A stretch of DNA of 36,826 nucleotides from Verrucomicrobiota bacterium (lineage in GTDB: Bacteria; Verrucomicrobiota; Verrucomicrobiia; Opitutales; Opitutaceae): the NCBI GenBank assembly GCA_023446735.1, contig JAEXPQ010000236.1:1-36826 (forward strand), given 5' to 3'. This document shows, in pieces, positions 9,353 to 16,534 of the stretch. The position numbers and the translations under genes were made by a program. Every line of letters begins with the position of its first letter. The stretch's first letter is position 1. A model generated the notes under the pieces. It was not told where the DNA came from and ran no database searches. It saw only the letters and a program-made list of their open reading frames with translations.

Positions 9353-9540
9353 GACTTGAGCTGGGGTGACGAAAGCTGACACCGCCGGGGCTGCGCCAAG
9401 TCATGGGACAGGGGAAGGCGCCGTCCGTGGGTGATTAGGGTTTTGCGCCCATAGACCAAACACAGCGCGCCCCCGCATCGAAGCCCGCGAAACTCGAACA
9501 GTCCGAACCGCGCCGCCGCCAACGCCTCGCCACGCCCGGC

Positions 9541-10122
9541 TCAACCCGGTCCCAGATCGGCCGGACAATTCCAGTTCACGAGCAACGCCAGCTCGTCAGC
9601 CTCGACCGGCAGAGCGCGCAGCCGGCCGTCGGCCACCGCCTCCTCCACCAAACCGCGCAACGCGAGCCGCCCGGCGGCGATGCGCGCGTTCGCCATCGTC
9701 GCCAACGTCACCGGATACACCGCAGCGGTCGGTTCCCAACCCGCGGCGGCCCGCGGCACCACGCCCACACCGGGCGAGCGCTGCGCGAGGACCCGCGCGA
9801 GAAACGCCGCCGTCAGCGCCGGCATGTCGACCGCCAGCAATAGGACATGCTCGGCGGTGGTCGCCGCGAACGCCGTCGCCAATCCACCGAGCGGCCCCCG
9901 CCCGGGCTGCGCGTCGGGCAGCCCCCGCGCGTTCAACCCGCCGAGCTCGGACTGGTTCCGCCCGACCACCAGGACCTCTCGCGGAGTCAGTGTCCAGGCG
10001 AGCATCACCTGTCGCTCCAGCAGGGTCCGCCCTGCGTGGACGAGCAACGCCTTGTCGCGACCCATGCGCGACGAGCGGCCGCCGGCCAGCACCGCCACCG
10101 CGAACGGCCGGTCACAGGACAC
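9541..10122 (-). CDS. mobA: Molybdenum cofactor guanylyltransferase MobA
   Basis: MobA transfers GMP from GTP to Mo-molybdopterin to give the dinucleotide cofactor. The nucleotide-binding signature LAGGRSSRMGRDKALL is present near the N-terminus, and LLLAVDMPAL supplies the metal-binding Asp of this transferase fold. The product is 193 residues, as expected for the family. A GTG at 10122 (VSCDRPFAVAVLAGG) is chosen over the ATG at 10152, because the added residues (MCCGAGRRCC) are only the shadow of the overlapping MOSC gene. The gene follows the MOSC gene with an 11-bp overlap, which indicates an operon and probable translational coupling. The pair faces away from the moaD-moaA cluster. Confidence 0.88.
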   Translation of the reverse strand: MSCDRPFAVAVLAGGRSSRMGRDKALLVHAGRTLLERQVMLAWTLTPREVLVVGRNQSELGGLNARGLPDAQPGRGPLGGLATAFAATTAEHVLLLAVDMPALTAAFLARVLAQRSPGVGVVPRAAAGWEPTAAVYPVTLATMANARIAAGRLALRGLVEEAVADGRLRALPVEADELALLVNWNCPADLGPG

Positions 10123-10630
10123 GCAGCACCGCCTCCCCGCGCCGCAGCACACCGTCGCTCAGGATCCGCGCGCGCAACCCGCCGCGCCCCTTCAGCCACT
10201 CGTGCGCGCCGGGCGCCACCGCCTGGTCCATCCACTCGCAGGGGCGGCACTCCTCGGTACCGCGGAAACGCACCCCCTGCAGCTCGAATTCGCGCCCGAC
10301 CAACGCCAGCAGCTCGACCCCGCGGGTGAACACGTTGCGCCGCACCGCAACCGGCCGCGCCCCCGCGCAGCCCAGCGCCGCCGCGAGCGACTCGAAGGTC
10401 TCGAGCGCGAAGAACGTGATCTGCCCCTTGTAGTCCGGCTTGAAGTCGAAGAACCGGTCCCCGCGCAGCCCGCGGCCCGCCACGCACTCGACGCTCTCCA
10501 CCTCCACGATCGGCTCCTCCCCCGCCGGCGTACCGTGGTGCCCGAAATAGTTGTGCCCGGGCGAGAGCGCGAGGTGGCGGATCTCGATCGGCGTCGGGCG
10601 CGCGGCTTCGGTCGTCTCGGTGTTCGACAT
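10112..10630 (-). CDS. MOSC-domain protein
   Basis: The 172-residue protein is a single MOSC (molybdenum cofactor sulfurase C-terminal) domain. Family features visible are GLRGDRFFDF near residue 55, RRNVFTRGVELLALVGREFELQGVRF in the middle, and the conserved cysteine region EECRPCEWM followed by GLRARILSDGVLRRGE at the C-terminus. MOSC domains bind molybdopterin or carry sulfur to the metal centre. Small stand-alone versions are often encoded with Moco genes, as here: it overlaps mobA downstream and is divergent from moaD. The exact role (cofactor carrier or sulfur relay) cannot be read from the sequence. The ATG at 10628-10630 gives the expected length. Confidence 0.85.
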   Translation of the reverse strand: MSNTETTEAARPTPIEIRHLALSPGHNYFGHHGTPAGEEPIVEVESVECVAGRGLRGDRFFDFKPDYKGQITFFALETFESLAAALGCAGARPVAVRRNVFTRGVELLALVGREFELQGVRFRGTEECRPCEWMDQAVAPGAHEWLKGRGGLRARILSDGVLRRGEAVLRVL

Positions 10631-10693
10631 GCGGTGCGCCACCCTGCGCGCCCCCGCCGCCGTGGCAACCCCGCTCCGCCGCCCGCCTTGATC

Positions 10694-10727
10694 CAGGTCA
10701 GCTCCGCCCGCGCCCGAGGTTGACCTG
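10694..10727. promoter_or_regulatory. Inverted repeat in the divergent MOSC / moaD promoter region
   Basis: CAGGTCA (10694-10700) and TGACCTG (10721-10727) form a perfect 7-bp inverted repeat with a 20-bp spacer. It lies midway in the 145-bp gap between the two divergent Moco transcription units. It could be an operator shared by both, but no known binding protein is recognised. It does not look like a ModE site, and the gap seems too short for a full Moco riboswitch. Confidence 0.3.
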
Positions 10728-10775
10728 CGCCACCCCGCCGACGACTCTGCCGCGCCCTCCGCCGGGCCCCGCCTC

Positions 10776-11012
10776 ATGCGTATCCTGTTCTTCGCCCACC
10801 TCAAGAACCTCACCGGCTGCGCCGAGTGCGAACTCCCGGCCGACGACCTCGACGCCGACCAGCTCTGGTCGCGGCTGCTCGCGCGGTTTCCCGAGCTCGC
10901 CCGCGTCCGCGCCCAGGTCCGCCTCAGCCGCAACTGCGACTTCGCCGACGCCTCCACCCGCTTCCGCGCCGCCGACGAGATCGCGCTCCTCCCGCCCGTC
11001 TCCGGCGGCTGA
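10776..11012 (+). CDS. moaD: Molybdopterin synthase sulfur carrier subunit MoaD
   Basis: This small (78 residues) beta-grasp, ubiquitin-like protein ends in Gly-Gly (ALLPPVSGG). The terminal glycine is adenylated and thiocarboxylated, and it donates sulfur to MoaE when cPMP is converted to molybdopterin. The N-terminus MRILFFAHLKNLTG is typical. It is the first gene of the plus-strand Moco cluster; moaE begins 2 bp after its stop. The MoeB-type adenylyltransferase that activates MoaD is not seen in this window and must be elsewhere. Confidence 0.92.
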   Translation: MRILFFAHLKNLTGCAECELPADDLDADQLWSRLLARFPELARVRAQVRLSRNCDFADASTRFRAADEIALLPPVSGG

Positions 11013-11014
11013 CC

Positions 11015-11431
11015 ATGCAACGCGAGATCACCCTCATCGACCACCCCATCGACCTGCGCCGCCCTCTCCCGCCGCAGCTCGCGGGCCGCGCCGGCGCCGT
11101 CGCCGAGTTTCAAGGACTCGTGCGGGCCGAGGAGGCCGGGCGCACCATCGGCGCCCTCGTGTACGAGGCCTATGCCCCGATGGCCGAGCGCACCATGCAC
11201 CGCTTGTGCGACGAGATCCCCGCCGCCGCCGACTGCCTCTTCATCCGGATCACGCACCGTGTCGACGTGGTGCCCGTTGGCGAAGCCGCCATCCACCTCG
11301 TCGTCGCCGCGCGCCACCGCGCCGCGGCCTTCGCCTTCCTCACCGCCTTTATGGATCGCCTGAAACAGGACGTGCCGATCTGGAAGGTCTGCGCCCTCGA
11401 TTCCACCGGCCAGCCGCTCCCCGCCGAATGA
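11015..11431 (+). CDS. moaE: Molybdopterin synthase catalytic subunit MoaE
   Basis: MoaE is the large subunit of molybdopterin synthase, adding two sulfurs from MoaD to cPMP. The 138-residue product has the family core GAVAEFQGLVR, LVYEAYAPMAERTM and the C-terminal DVPIWK motif, whose lysine (residue 124) corresponds to the catalytic lysine of the family. HRVDVVPVGEAAIHLVVAARHR matches the H-R-x-G-x-v-x-v-G region. The start at 11015 lies 2 bp after moaD, and the stop overlaps the moeA start (ATGA). Both features imply translational coupling. Confidence 0.92.
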   Translation: MQREITLIDHPIDLRRPLPPQLAGRAGAVAEFQGLVRAEEAGRTIGALVYEAYAPMAERTMHRLCDEIPAAADCLFIRITHRVDVVPVGEAAIHLVVAARHRAAAFAFLTAFMDRLKQDVPIWKVCALDSTGQPLPAE

Positions 11432-12654
11432 TGGACGCATCCGCGCCGGCCCAGCCCACCCCGATCGACGACGTGCTCGCCGTCGTGCGCACCCACGCCG
11501 CGCCGCTCCCGGACGAGACCGTCCCGCTCGCCGGCGCACTCGGCCGGGTCCTGCGCGAAACCATCGTCGCCCCCGAGGATCAACCACCCTTCGCCCGCTC
11601 CGCGGTCGACGGAATCGCGGTGCGGCTGGACGATCCCTCGACGACGTTCCGCGTCGTCGACCACCTGCGCGCCGGCGACTGGCGCCCGCGCGCGCTCGCC
11701 CCGGGCGAGGCCGTTCGCATCGCCACCGGTGCGGCGTTGCCGGCCGAGGGCCTGCAGGTCGTCATGATCGAGGACACTGTCGTCGAGGACGGACACGCCC
11801 GCCTCCTGCGCCGCGACTCCGTCCGCCACGTGCGCGAACGCGGCGAAGACTGCCGCCGCGGTCAACCGCTCCTCACCGCGCCGACCCGCCTCTCCACCGG
11901 TGCGCTCGCGTTGCTGGCGTCGCTCGGCCTCGCCGCGCCGGTCGTCGCGCGCCTACCCCGCATCGTCCATGTCGCCACCGGCAACGAGATCGTGCCGCCG
12001 GACCAGACACCGGCCGCCGGCCAGATCCGCGACTCGAACTCCACCCTCGTGCGCGCCTTTCTCGCCGCCCGCGGGCTCGCGGTCGTCCAGCACCGCGCGC
12101 CCGAGGACTTCGCCGCCGCAGCAGCCCTCCTCCGCGATCCCGCCGGCGGCGCGCCCGAGGCGGATCTCCTGCTGATCTCCGGCGGCGCCAGCGTCGGCGA
12201 ACACGATTTCACCCGCCGTCTGCTGGCCGAGCTCGGCTACGAGATCCTCGTCAGCAAGGCCGCCTCCCGCCCCGGCAAACCGCTGCTCGTCGCCCGGCGC
12301 GGCGCCGCGCTCGCCTTCGGTCTGCCCGGGAATCCCCTCGCCCACTACGCCTGCCTCCACCTGTTCGTCCAGGCGGCGCTCGACGGCTTCGCCGGGCTTC
12401 CGGCCGCGTCGCCGTTCCGCACCGGGGCGCTCGCCGCCGAGCTGGACAACGAGGGCGCCGGCCGCGAGACGCTCTGGCCCGCCCACGTCTCCTGCGCCAG
12501 CGGCACCGTCACCCTTGAACCGTTGCGCTGGATTAGCTCGGGTGATCTCAGCTCGCTCGGCCGCGCCAGCGCCTTAATTCGCGTGCCCGCCGGGGCCGGG
12601 CGCCTTGCCCGCGGCGCAATCGTGCCGTTTGTTTCCACCGTCCCGCCCGCATGA
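11428..12654 (+). CDS. moeA: Molybdopterin molybdenumtransferase MoeA
   Basis: MoeA inserts molybdate into adenylylated molybdopterin, releasing AMP. The 408-residue product shows the family motifs in order: LAGALGRVL and PPFARSAVDGIAV at the N-terminus, VRIATGAALPAG-like VRIATGAALPAEG, HVATGNEIV, RDSNSTLVRAFL, LLISGGASVGEHDF and SRPGKPLLVA...GLPGNP. These correspond to MoeA domains I-III plus the C-terminal beta domain. The start is ATGATG; the first ATG (11428) overlaps the moaE stop by 4 bp and the second (11431) is equally possible. It overlaps moaC by 4 bp at its end, so moaE-moeA-moaC are tightly coupled. Confidence 0.92.
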   Translation: MMDASAPAQPTPIDDVLAVVRTHAAPLPDETVPLAGALGRVLRETIVAPEDQPPFARSAVDGIAVRLDDPSTTFRVVDHLRAGDWRPRALAPGEAVRIATGAALPAEGLQVVMIEDTVVEDGHARLLRRDSVRHVRERGEDCRRGQPLLTAPTRLSTGALALLASLGLAAPVVARLPRIVHVATGNEIVPPDQTPAAGQIRDSNSTLVRAFLAARGLAVVQHRAPEDFAAAAALLRDPAGGAPEADLLLISGGASVGEHDFTRRLLAELGYEILVSKAASRPGKPLLVARRGAALAFGLPGNPLAHYACLHLFVQAALDGFAGLPAASPFRTGALAAELDNEGAGRETLWPAHVSCASGTVTLEPLRWISSGDLSSLGRASALIRVPAGAGRLARGAIVPFVSTVPPA

Positions 12655-13118
12655 GCGCCACCCGCCAGAAGACCGTCCCGTTCTCGCACCTCGACCCCGC
12701 CGGCCACGCCCGCATGGTCGATGTGGGCGCCAAGCCGGTGCAACCGCGCCGGGCCGTCGCCGTCGCCCGCCTCGAATGCCGACCGGCCACGATCCGGGCC
12801 CTGCGCGCACACGCGCTCCCCAAAGGCGACGTGCTCACCGTCGCCCAGATCGCCGGTATCCAGGCGGCCAAGCGCACCGCCGAACTCATCCCGCTCTGCC
12901 ACCCGCTCCCGCTCGACCGCGTCGCCGTCGAATTCCGCGTCCGCCGCGCCGCGATCGAGATCACCTGCACCGCACAGACGAGCGCCCGGACCGGCGTCGA
13001 AATGGAGGCGCTGACGGGCGCCAGCGTCGCCGCCCTCGCGCTGTACGACATGTGCAAGGCCGTCGACCAGACCATGCACCTCGAGGGTATCCGCGTCGTC
13101 GAGAAGGTGAAGCGATGA
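12651..13118 (+). CDS. moaC: Cyclic pyranopterin monophosphate synthase MoaC
   Basis: MoaC converts the MoaA product (3',8-cyclo-7,8-dihydro-GTP) to cPMP. The 155-residue sequence carries SHLDPAGHARMVDVGAKP at the N-terminus, AAKRTAELIPLCHPLPL in the middle (active-site Lys and His region) and GVEMEALTGASVAALALYDMCKAVDQ at the C-terminus, all hallmarks of MoaC. Its ATG overlaps the moeA stop codon (ATGA), which supports co-translation. A 106-bp gap without recognised features separates it from mog. Confidence 0.94.
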   Translation: MSATRQKTVPFSHLDPAGHARMVDVGAKPVQPRRAVAVARLECRPATIRALRAHALPKGDVLTVAQIAGIQAAKRTAELIPLCHPLPLDRVAVEFRVRRAAIEITCTAQTSARTGVEMEALTGASVAALALYDMCKAVDQTMHLEGIRVVEKVKR

Positions 13119-13224
13119 GGTTCGACAGACACCGTCTTCAGCGCGCCTGCGGCAGAGTCGGACCTGGCGTCCGGACCGTCTGGACATCGCCCGCCTCTGG
13201 CCGCTCGCGAACACGCCCCACCCC

Positions 13225-13725
13225 ATGAAGATCGGCCGCCTCACCGTCAGCGACCGGGCCAGCGCCGGAATCTACGCCGACCGCTCCGGCCCCGAGATCG
13301 AGCGCCTGCTGCGCACCAAGCTCAGCCCCACCGCCGTGTTCCTCCCGGCCGTCGTGCCCGACGAACTCGACGCCATCGCCGAGCAGTTGCGCAACTTCGC
13401 CGACCTCGACGGCTGCGCCCTCGTCGTCACCACCGGCGGCACCGGCATCGGCCCCCGCGACATCACCCCCGAGGCCACCCGCGCCGTCCTGGAAAAGGAG
13501 TTGCCCGGCTTCGGCGAGATCATGCGCGTGCAGTCCTTCGCCAAGGTCCGCACCGCCATCCTCTCCCGCGCCACCGCCGGCACCCGCGGCCGGACGCTCA
13601 TCGTCAACCTTCCGGGCAAGCCCTCCGCCGTCGCCGAGTGTCTCGAGATCCTGGGGCCGGCGCTCCACGAGGCGCTCGCCCACCTCCGCGGCGACGACCC
13701 GCACCTCGCGCCGCCCGCCCGCTGA
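13225..13725 (+). CDS. mog: Molybdopterin adenylyltransferase (Mog/MoaB family)
   Basis: The enzyme adenylylates molybdopterin before metal insertion by MoeA. The 166-residue protein starts with KIGRLTVSDRASAGIYADRSGPEI, matching the family opening 'vSDR.s.G.y.D.sG'. It contains the substrate-binding TTGGTGIGPRDITPEAT and the later NLPGKPSAVAECL. It is somewhat shorter than E. coli MogA. Mog and MoaB proteins share these motifs, so the symbol is chosen from the SDRxSxGxYxDxSG opening and the operon context. It ends 4 bp before moaA. Confidence 0.88.
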   Translation: MKIGRLTVSDRASAGIYADRSGPEIERLLRTKLSPTAVFLPAVVPDELDAIAEQLRNFADLDGCALVVTTGGTGIGPRDITPEATRAVLEKELPGFGEIMRVQSFAKVRTAILSRATAGTRGRTLIVNLPGKPSAVAECLEILGPALHEALAHLRGDDPHLAPPAR

Positions 13726-13729
13726 CGCC

Positions 13730-14704
13730 ATGGACGCCTTCGGCCGCACCGTCGACTACCTGCGCATCTCGATCACCGACCGGTGCAACGAGCGCTGCCT
13801 GTACTGCATGCCCGAGGGCTACAAGGGCTGGGAGCACACGCCCGACCACCTCACCGCCGAGGAGATTGTGCGCGTCGTGCGCGTCGCGGCCGAACTCGGT
13901 TTCCGCAAGTTCCGCCTCACCGGCGGCGAGCCGCTCGTGCGCCGCGACATTGTCGAGATCGCGCGCGCGATGACCGCCATCCCCGGGGTCCATCGCATCG
14001 GACTCTCCACCAACGGCACGCGCCTCGCCGCCCTTGCCGCACCGCTCCACGCCGCCGGCGTGCGCACCGCCAACGTGAGCCTCGACGCCCTCGACCCCGC
14101 GCTCTACCGCCGCATCACCGGGGGCGATGTCGCCCAGGTTCTTGCCGGTATCCGCGCCGCCGTGGCCGCCGGCTACGAACGCGTGAAGCTCAACTGCGTG
14201 CTCATGCGCGGCGTCAACGAGGCCGAGCTCTGGCCCCTCGCGCGCTTCGCCGCCGAGCACGACGTGCCCCTGCGCGTGATCGAGCTCATGCCCCTCACCA
14301 GCACCGAGGTGCTCACCGAGGCCAACTTCTTCTCGATCGCCGACGCCATGCGCGTGTTTGCCGCGCACGACGAGCTCGTGGCCGAGCCGTCGCACCACCT
14401 CGGCTGGGGTCCCGCGAAGTACTTCCGTCTCCGCCGCACCGGCGCGCTCGTCGGCTTCATCGGCGCGATGACGACCGAGCATTTCTGCGAGACGTGCAAC
14501 AAGATGCGCCTCACTGCCGACGGGAAGATCCGCCCCTGTCTCGGCGACCACGGCGAACTCGACCTGCGCGAGACGCTCCGCCACGCCCCGGCCGACGCCG
14601 CCGTGCGCGCGGTGCTTGAGGCCGCCCTGCGCGCCAAGCCCAAGGAACACTCCTTCAACGGCCAGTACCGTCCTTGCCGACCCATGACCGCGATCGGCGG
14701 CTGA
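13730..14704 (+). CDS. moaA: GTP 3',8-cyclase MoaA (radical SAM)
   Basis: MoaA performs the first step of Moco synthesis, cyclising GTP with two [4Fe-4S] clusters. The N-terminal radical-SAM cluster motif CNERCLYC places Cys at 19, 23 and 26. The C-terminal cluster has Cys at 253, 256 and 270 (C-x2-C-x13-C), exactly the MoaA pattern. FRLTGGEPLVRRDI is the GGEP motif. The protein ends in Gly-Gly (MTAIGG), which is required for activity in known MoaA proteins. Its 324 residues match the family. It is the last gene of the cluster, followed by a 735-bp gene-free region. Confidence 0.95.
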   Translation: MDAFGRTVDYLRISITDRCNERCLYCMPEGYKGWEHTPDHLTAEEIVRVVRVAAELGFRKFRLTGGEPLVRRDIVEIARAMTAIPGVHRIGLSTNGTRLAALAAPLHAAGVRTANVSLDALDPALYRRITGGDVAQVLAGIRAAVAAGYERVKLNCVLMRGVNEAELWPLARFAAEHDVPLRVIELMPLTSTEVLTEANFFSIADAMRVFAAHDELVAEPSHHLGWGPAKYFRLRRTGALVGFIGAMTTEHFCETCNKMRLTADGKIRPCLGDHGELDLRETLRHAPADAAVRAVLEAALRAKPKEHSFNGQYRPCRPMTAIGG

Positions 14705-14713
14705 ACCCGTGGC

Positions 14714-14792
14714 CGGTTCAGGGTTTGGAGTCTAGGGTTCAGAGCTCAGAGTTCAGGGTTACGGAGACGAAGTTTCGGGTTTCGAGTTTCGC
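14714..14792. repeat. Degenerate short-period repeats downstream of moaA
   Basis: The stretch contains repeated GGTTCAGGG / GTTCAGAG-like units (14714-14760). A run of GTTTCGGG / TTTCGAG / TTTCGCG-like units follows (14772-14792). The composition differs sharply from neighbouring genes: it is T-rich on the plus strand, in purine-rich blocks. No ORF or RNA is recognised in it. Confidence 0.55.
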
Positions 14793-14804
14793 GTGGCGGA
14801 AGCG

Positions 14805-14979
14805 TCTCGCTTCCGGTCCGGGATCGCGTTCTCCGCCGTAGCGTGGAGCGCGCCGCGCTTCAGTCGCCGCCTGCCTTGGGCTCGCCCGGCTCCGCGCTCT
14901 TCGCACCTCCGCGTAGCAACCACTCCGAAGCCGGACTCCATCCGGCCTCAAGCGAAGCCGCCGAGTGCGCGGAAGCAGG
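14805..14979. repeat. Intergenic direct repeat, copy 1 (~175 bp)
   Basis: This block runs from TCTCGCTTCCGGTCCG to GCGCGGAAGCAGG. It recurs at 15136-15311 in the same orientation with roughly a dozen mismatches and a small indel near the end, which is about 93% identity by eye. Both copies keep open frames on both strands, for example residues ERAALQSP on plus and MESGFGVV on minus. No known domain is seen. This looks like a dispersed non-coding element rather than a gene. Confidence 0.8.
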
Positions 14980-15065
14980 ATCGCCGAAGTCGGTGAACCG
15001 CGAATGCCCGCTCATCGACGCTGATTTCGGAGCCGAAACAACCCACCACAGCGCGGCAATTTGAC

Positions 15066-15141
15066 CACGGATTGCGCGGATGGCACGGATTCCCGAGTGC
15101 CGGCATCATTCTCGTTCTCCGACTCGTTCTCGTTCTCTCGC
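15066..15141. repeat. Tandem 9-mer (three units) and TCGTTC-type simple repeat
   Basis: Three consecutive 9-bp units read CACGGATTG, CGCGGATGG and CACGGATTC (15066-15092). They are followed by a TTCTCG/TCGTTC-type simple repeat at about 15107-15141 that runs into the second copy of the ~175-bp direct repeat. No gene is recognised here. Confidence 0.65.
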
Positions 15142-15311
15142 TTCCGGTCCGTGGTCGTCTTCTCCGCCGTAGCGTGGAGCGCGCCGCGCTTCAGTCGCCG
15201 CATGCCTTGGCCTCGCCCGGCTCCGCGCTCTCCGCGGCTCCGCGTGCCAACCACTCCGAAGCCGGACTCCATCCGGCCTCAAGCGGAGCCGCCGAGTGCG
15301 CACGGAGCAGG
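15136..15311. repeat. Intergenic direct repeat, copy 2 (~176 bp)
   Basis: This is the second copy of the element at 14805-14979, in the same orientation with a start-to-start offset of 331 bp. It contains the shared core CGTAGCGTGGAGCGCGCC. The rest of the 14705-15439 gene-free interval holds only the short repeats listed separately and the promoter of the AraC gene. Confidence 0.8.
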
Positions 15312-15412
15312 CGGGGGGGCAACCGAGCCGCCCCGCGAGCCGATCAAGGATCGATCGAGACCAAGCCCGACCCGGTCGGATCCCTCCAGCGAAACGCGGA
15401 TCGACACCAGAG

Positions 15413-15429
15413 GATAGTGCAGGATTATC
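15413..15429 (+). promoter_or_regulatory. Candidate AraC-protein operator in front of the araC-type gene
   Basis: GATAGTGCAGGATTATC ends 10 bp before the ATG at 15440. A 14/17 match (GATAGTCCAGCATCATC) lies at 16405-16421 before the GH2 gene. The position, covering the ribosome-binding region and probably near the transcription start, would suit autorepression. The assignment to this regulator is inference from adjacency and recurrence. Confidence 0.5.
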
Positions 15430-15439
15430 TTGCCGCGCC

Positions 15440-16342
15440 ATGAGCGAGCAACCTGCGCAACGGATCGCCGAGGGATTCCCGGGCCAGCGGCTGATCGTGC
15501 TGCCGCCAGCGGTCTTGCGCAGAGCCGCGGCCCTGCCCGTGTGCCGCGATTTGATGGTGACCCACATCGGAGCCTATCGAACCGCCCCGCATCACTTCGT
15601 CGAGCGCCCGAACGGCACGCCGGAGCACCTCTTGATCGTTTGCCAAGGAGGCCAGGGCACCTGCTCCATCGGGCGCCGGGTCCACCGCATGACGACCGGC
15701 CACGCGATCGCGATTCCGCCCGGCCTCCCGCACAAGTACTGGGCCGACGACCAGGATCCATGGCAGATCTTCTGGGTTCATTTCACCGGCGCGAGGAGCC
15801 GGGACCACGTCGCGATGCTCGGGCTGGCGCCGGGAAAACCGCTGTGCTGGCTGCATGACCTCGCGAAGGTGACGGAGGCATTCGAGGAGACCTACCGCCA
15901 CGCCCTCAGCGGCTATACCGATGTCGACCTTTTCGGTTTGAGCACGGGACTCGCCCGCCTGCTCGGGATCTGCCGGCTCGCCCAACGCGCGCTCGATGTC
16001 CGTCGGCGCCACGCCGAGGAGCAGGTGCTGAAGACCCTCCACCATATGGCGGCGAACCTCCATCGACCGCTCACCCTGCGCCAGATCGCCGCCATCGCCG
16101 CCTGGTCTCCGACCCACTACAGCATGGTCTTTCGGCGGCAGCTGAACATCTCCCCCATCGAGTACCTCCTCCGCCTGAAGATCCAACGCGCCTGCGAGCG
16201 TCTTCGAACCAGCGACACTCTGGTCGCCGACATCGCGCAGGAACTCGGCTTCGCCGACCCATTCTATTTCTCCCGTCTGTTTCGGCGCCGGGTGGGTTCG
16301 AGCCCAAGAGTCTATCGGAAGACCTACGGCATTCCCCGCTAA
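15440..16342 (+). CDS. AraC-family transcriptional regulator with cupin-like sensor domain
   Basis: This is a 300-residue regulator. The N-terminal ~150 residues form an AraC-type sugar-binding cupin: HHFVERPNGTPEHLLIVCQGGQGTC, then AIAIPPGLPHKYWADDQDPWQIFWVHFTG, the family's 'ip.g.pH.y.a....pw...W.hf.G' pattern. The C-terminal ~100 residues are the double helix-turn-helix: LTLRQIAAIAAWSPTHYSMVFRRQLNISPIEYLLRLKIQRACERL and VADIAQELGFADPFYFSRLFRRRVGSSPRVYRK. The frame is open further upstream, to 15296, but that part reads through the intergenic repeat; the ATG at 15440 gives the normal size. It stands directly before GH2, DUF5107-TPR and sugar porter genes on the same strand and probably controls them in response to a sugar. 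Confidence 0.9.
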   Translation: MSEQPAQRIAEGFPGQRLIVLPPAVLRRAAALPVCRDLMVTHIGAYRTAPHHFVERPNGTPEHLLIVCQGGQGTCSIGRRVHRMTTGHAIAIPPGLPHKYWADDQDPWQIFWVHFTGARSRDHVAMLGLAPGKPLCWLHDLAKVTEAFEETYRHALSGYTDVDLFGLSTGLARLLGICRLAQRALDVRRRHAEEQVLKTLHHMAANLHRPLTLRQIAAIAAWSPTHYSMVFRRQLNISPIEYLLRLKIQRACERLRTSDTLVADIAQELGFADPFYFSRLFRRRVGSSPRVYRKTYGIPR

Positions 16343-16392
16343 ACGGGGCGGTCCGGGCACCGGCGGTGAACGGCGCGCGCGGCCGCACCGCC

Positions 16393-16421
16393 GCACTATC
16401 GGAAGATAGTCCAGCATCATC
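16393..16421 (+). promoter_or_regulatory. Candidate AraC-protein operator in front of the GH2 gene (inverted half-sites)
   Basis: GCACTATC (16393-16400) and GATAGTCC (16405-16412) form an inverted pair with the core ACTATC-GGAA-GATAGT. The right half continues as GATAGTCCAGCATCATC, the near-copy of the site before the AraC gene. The left half is the exact reverse complement of that site's first eight bases. It lies 114-142 bp upstream of the GH2 start codon. Confidence 0.5.
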
Positions 16422-16534
16422 GTCGAATGGTCTATTCCACCGAGACCGTTCCCTCAGTACGCTGCAGTCCCGAGGGTGCCCCTCCCGTCACCGTCAGTCG
16501 TCGGCGCTTTCCCAGGGGCGCCCCGAGCCACAAA

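Noticed and set aside
9383..9398. GG-N10-GC match (minus strand) upstream of the pectin lyase gene
   Set aside because: Apart from the TGGC start and the final GC, the consensus bases are missing. In DNA this GC-rich such spacing is expected by chance.
10631..10775. Moco riboswitch before moaD
   Set aside because: The 145-bp gap shows no recognisable Moco riboswitch helices beyond one inverted repeat, and it is short for this element.
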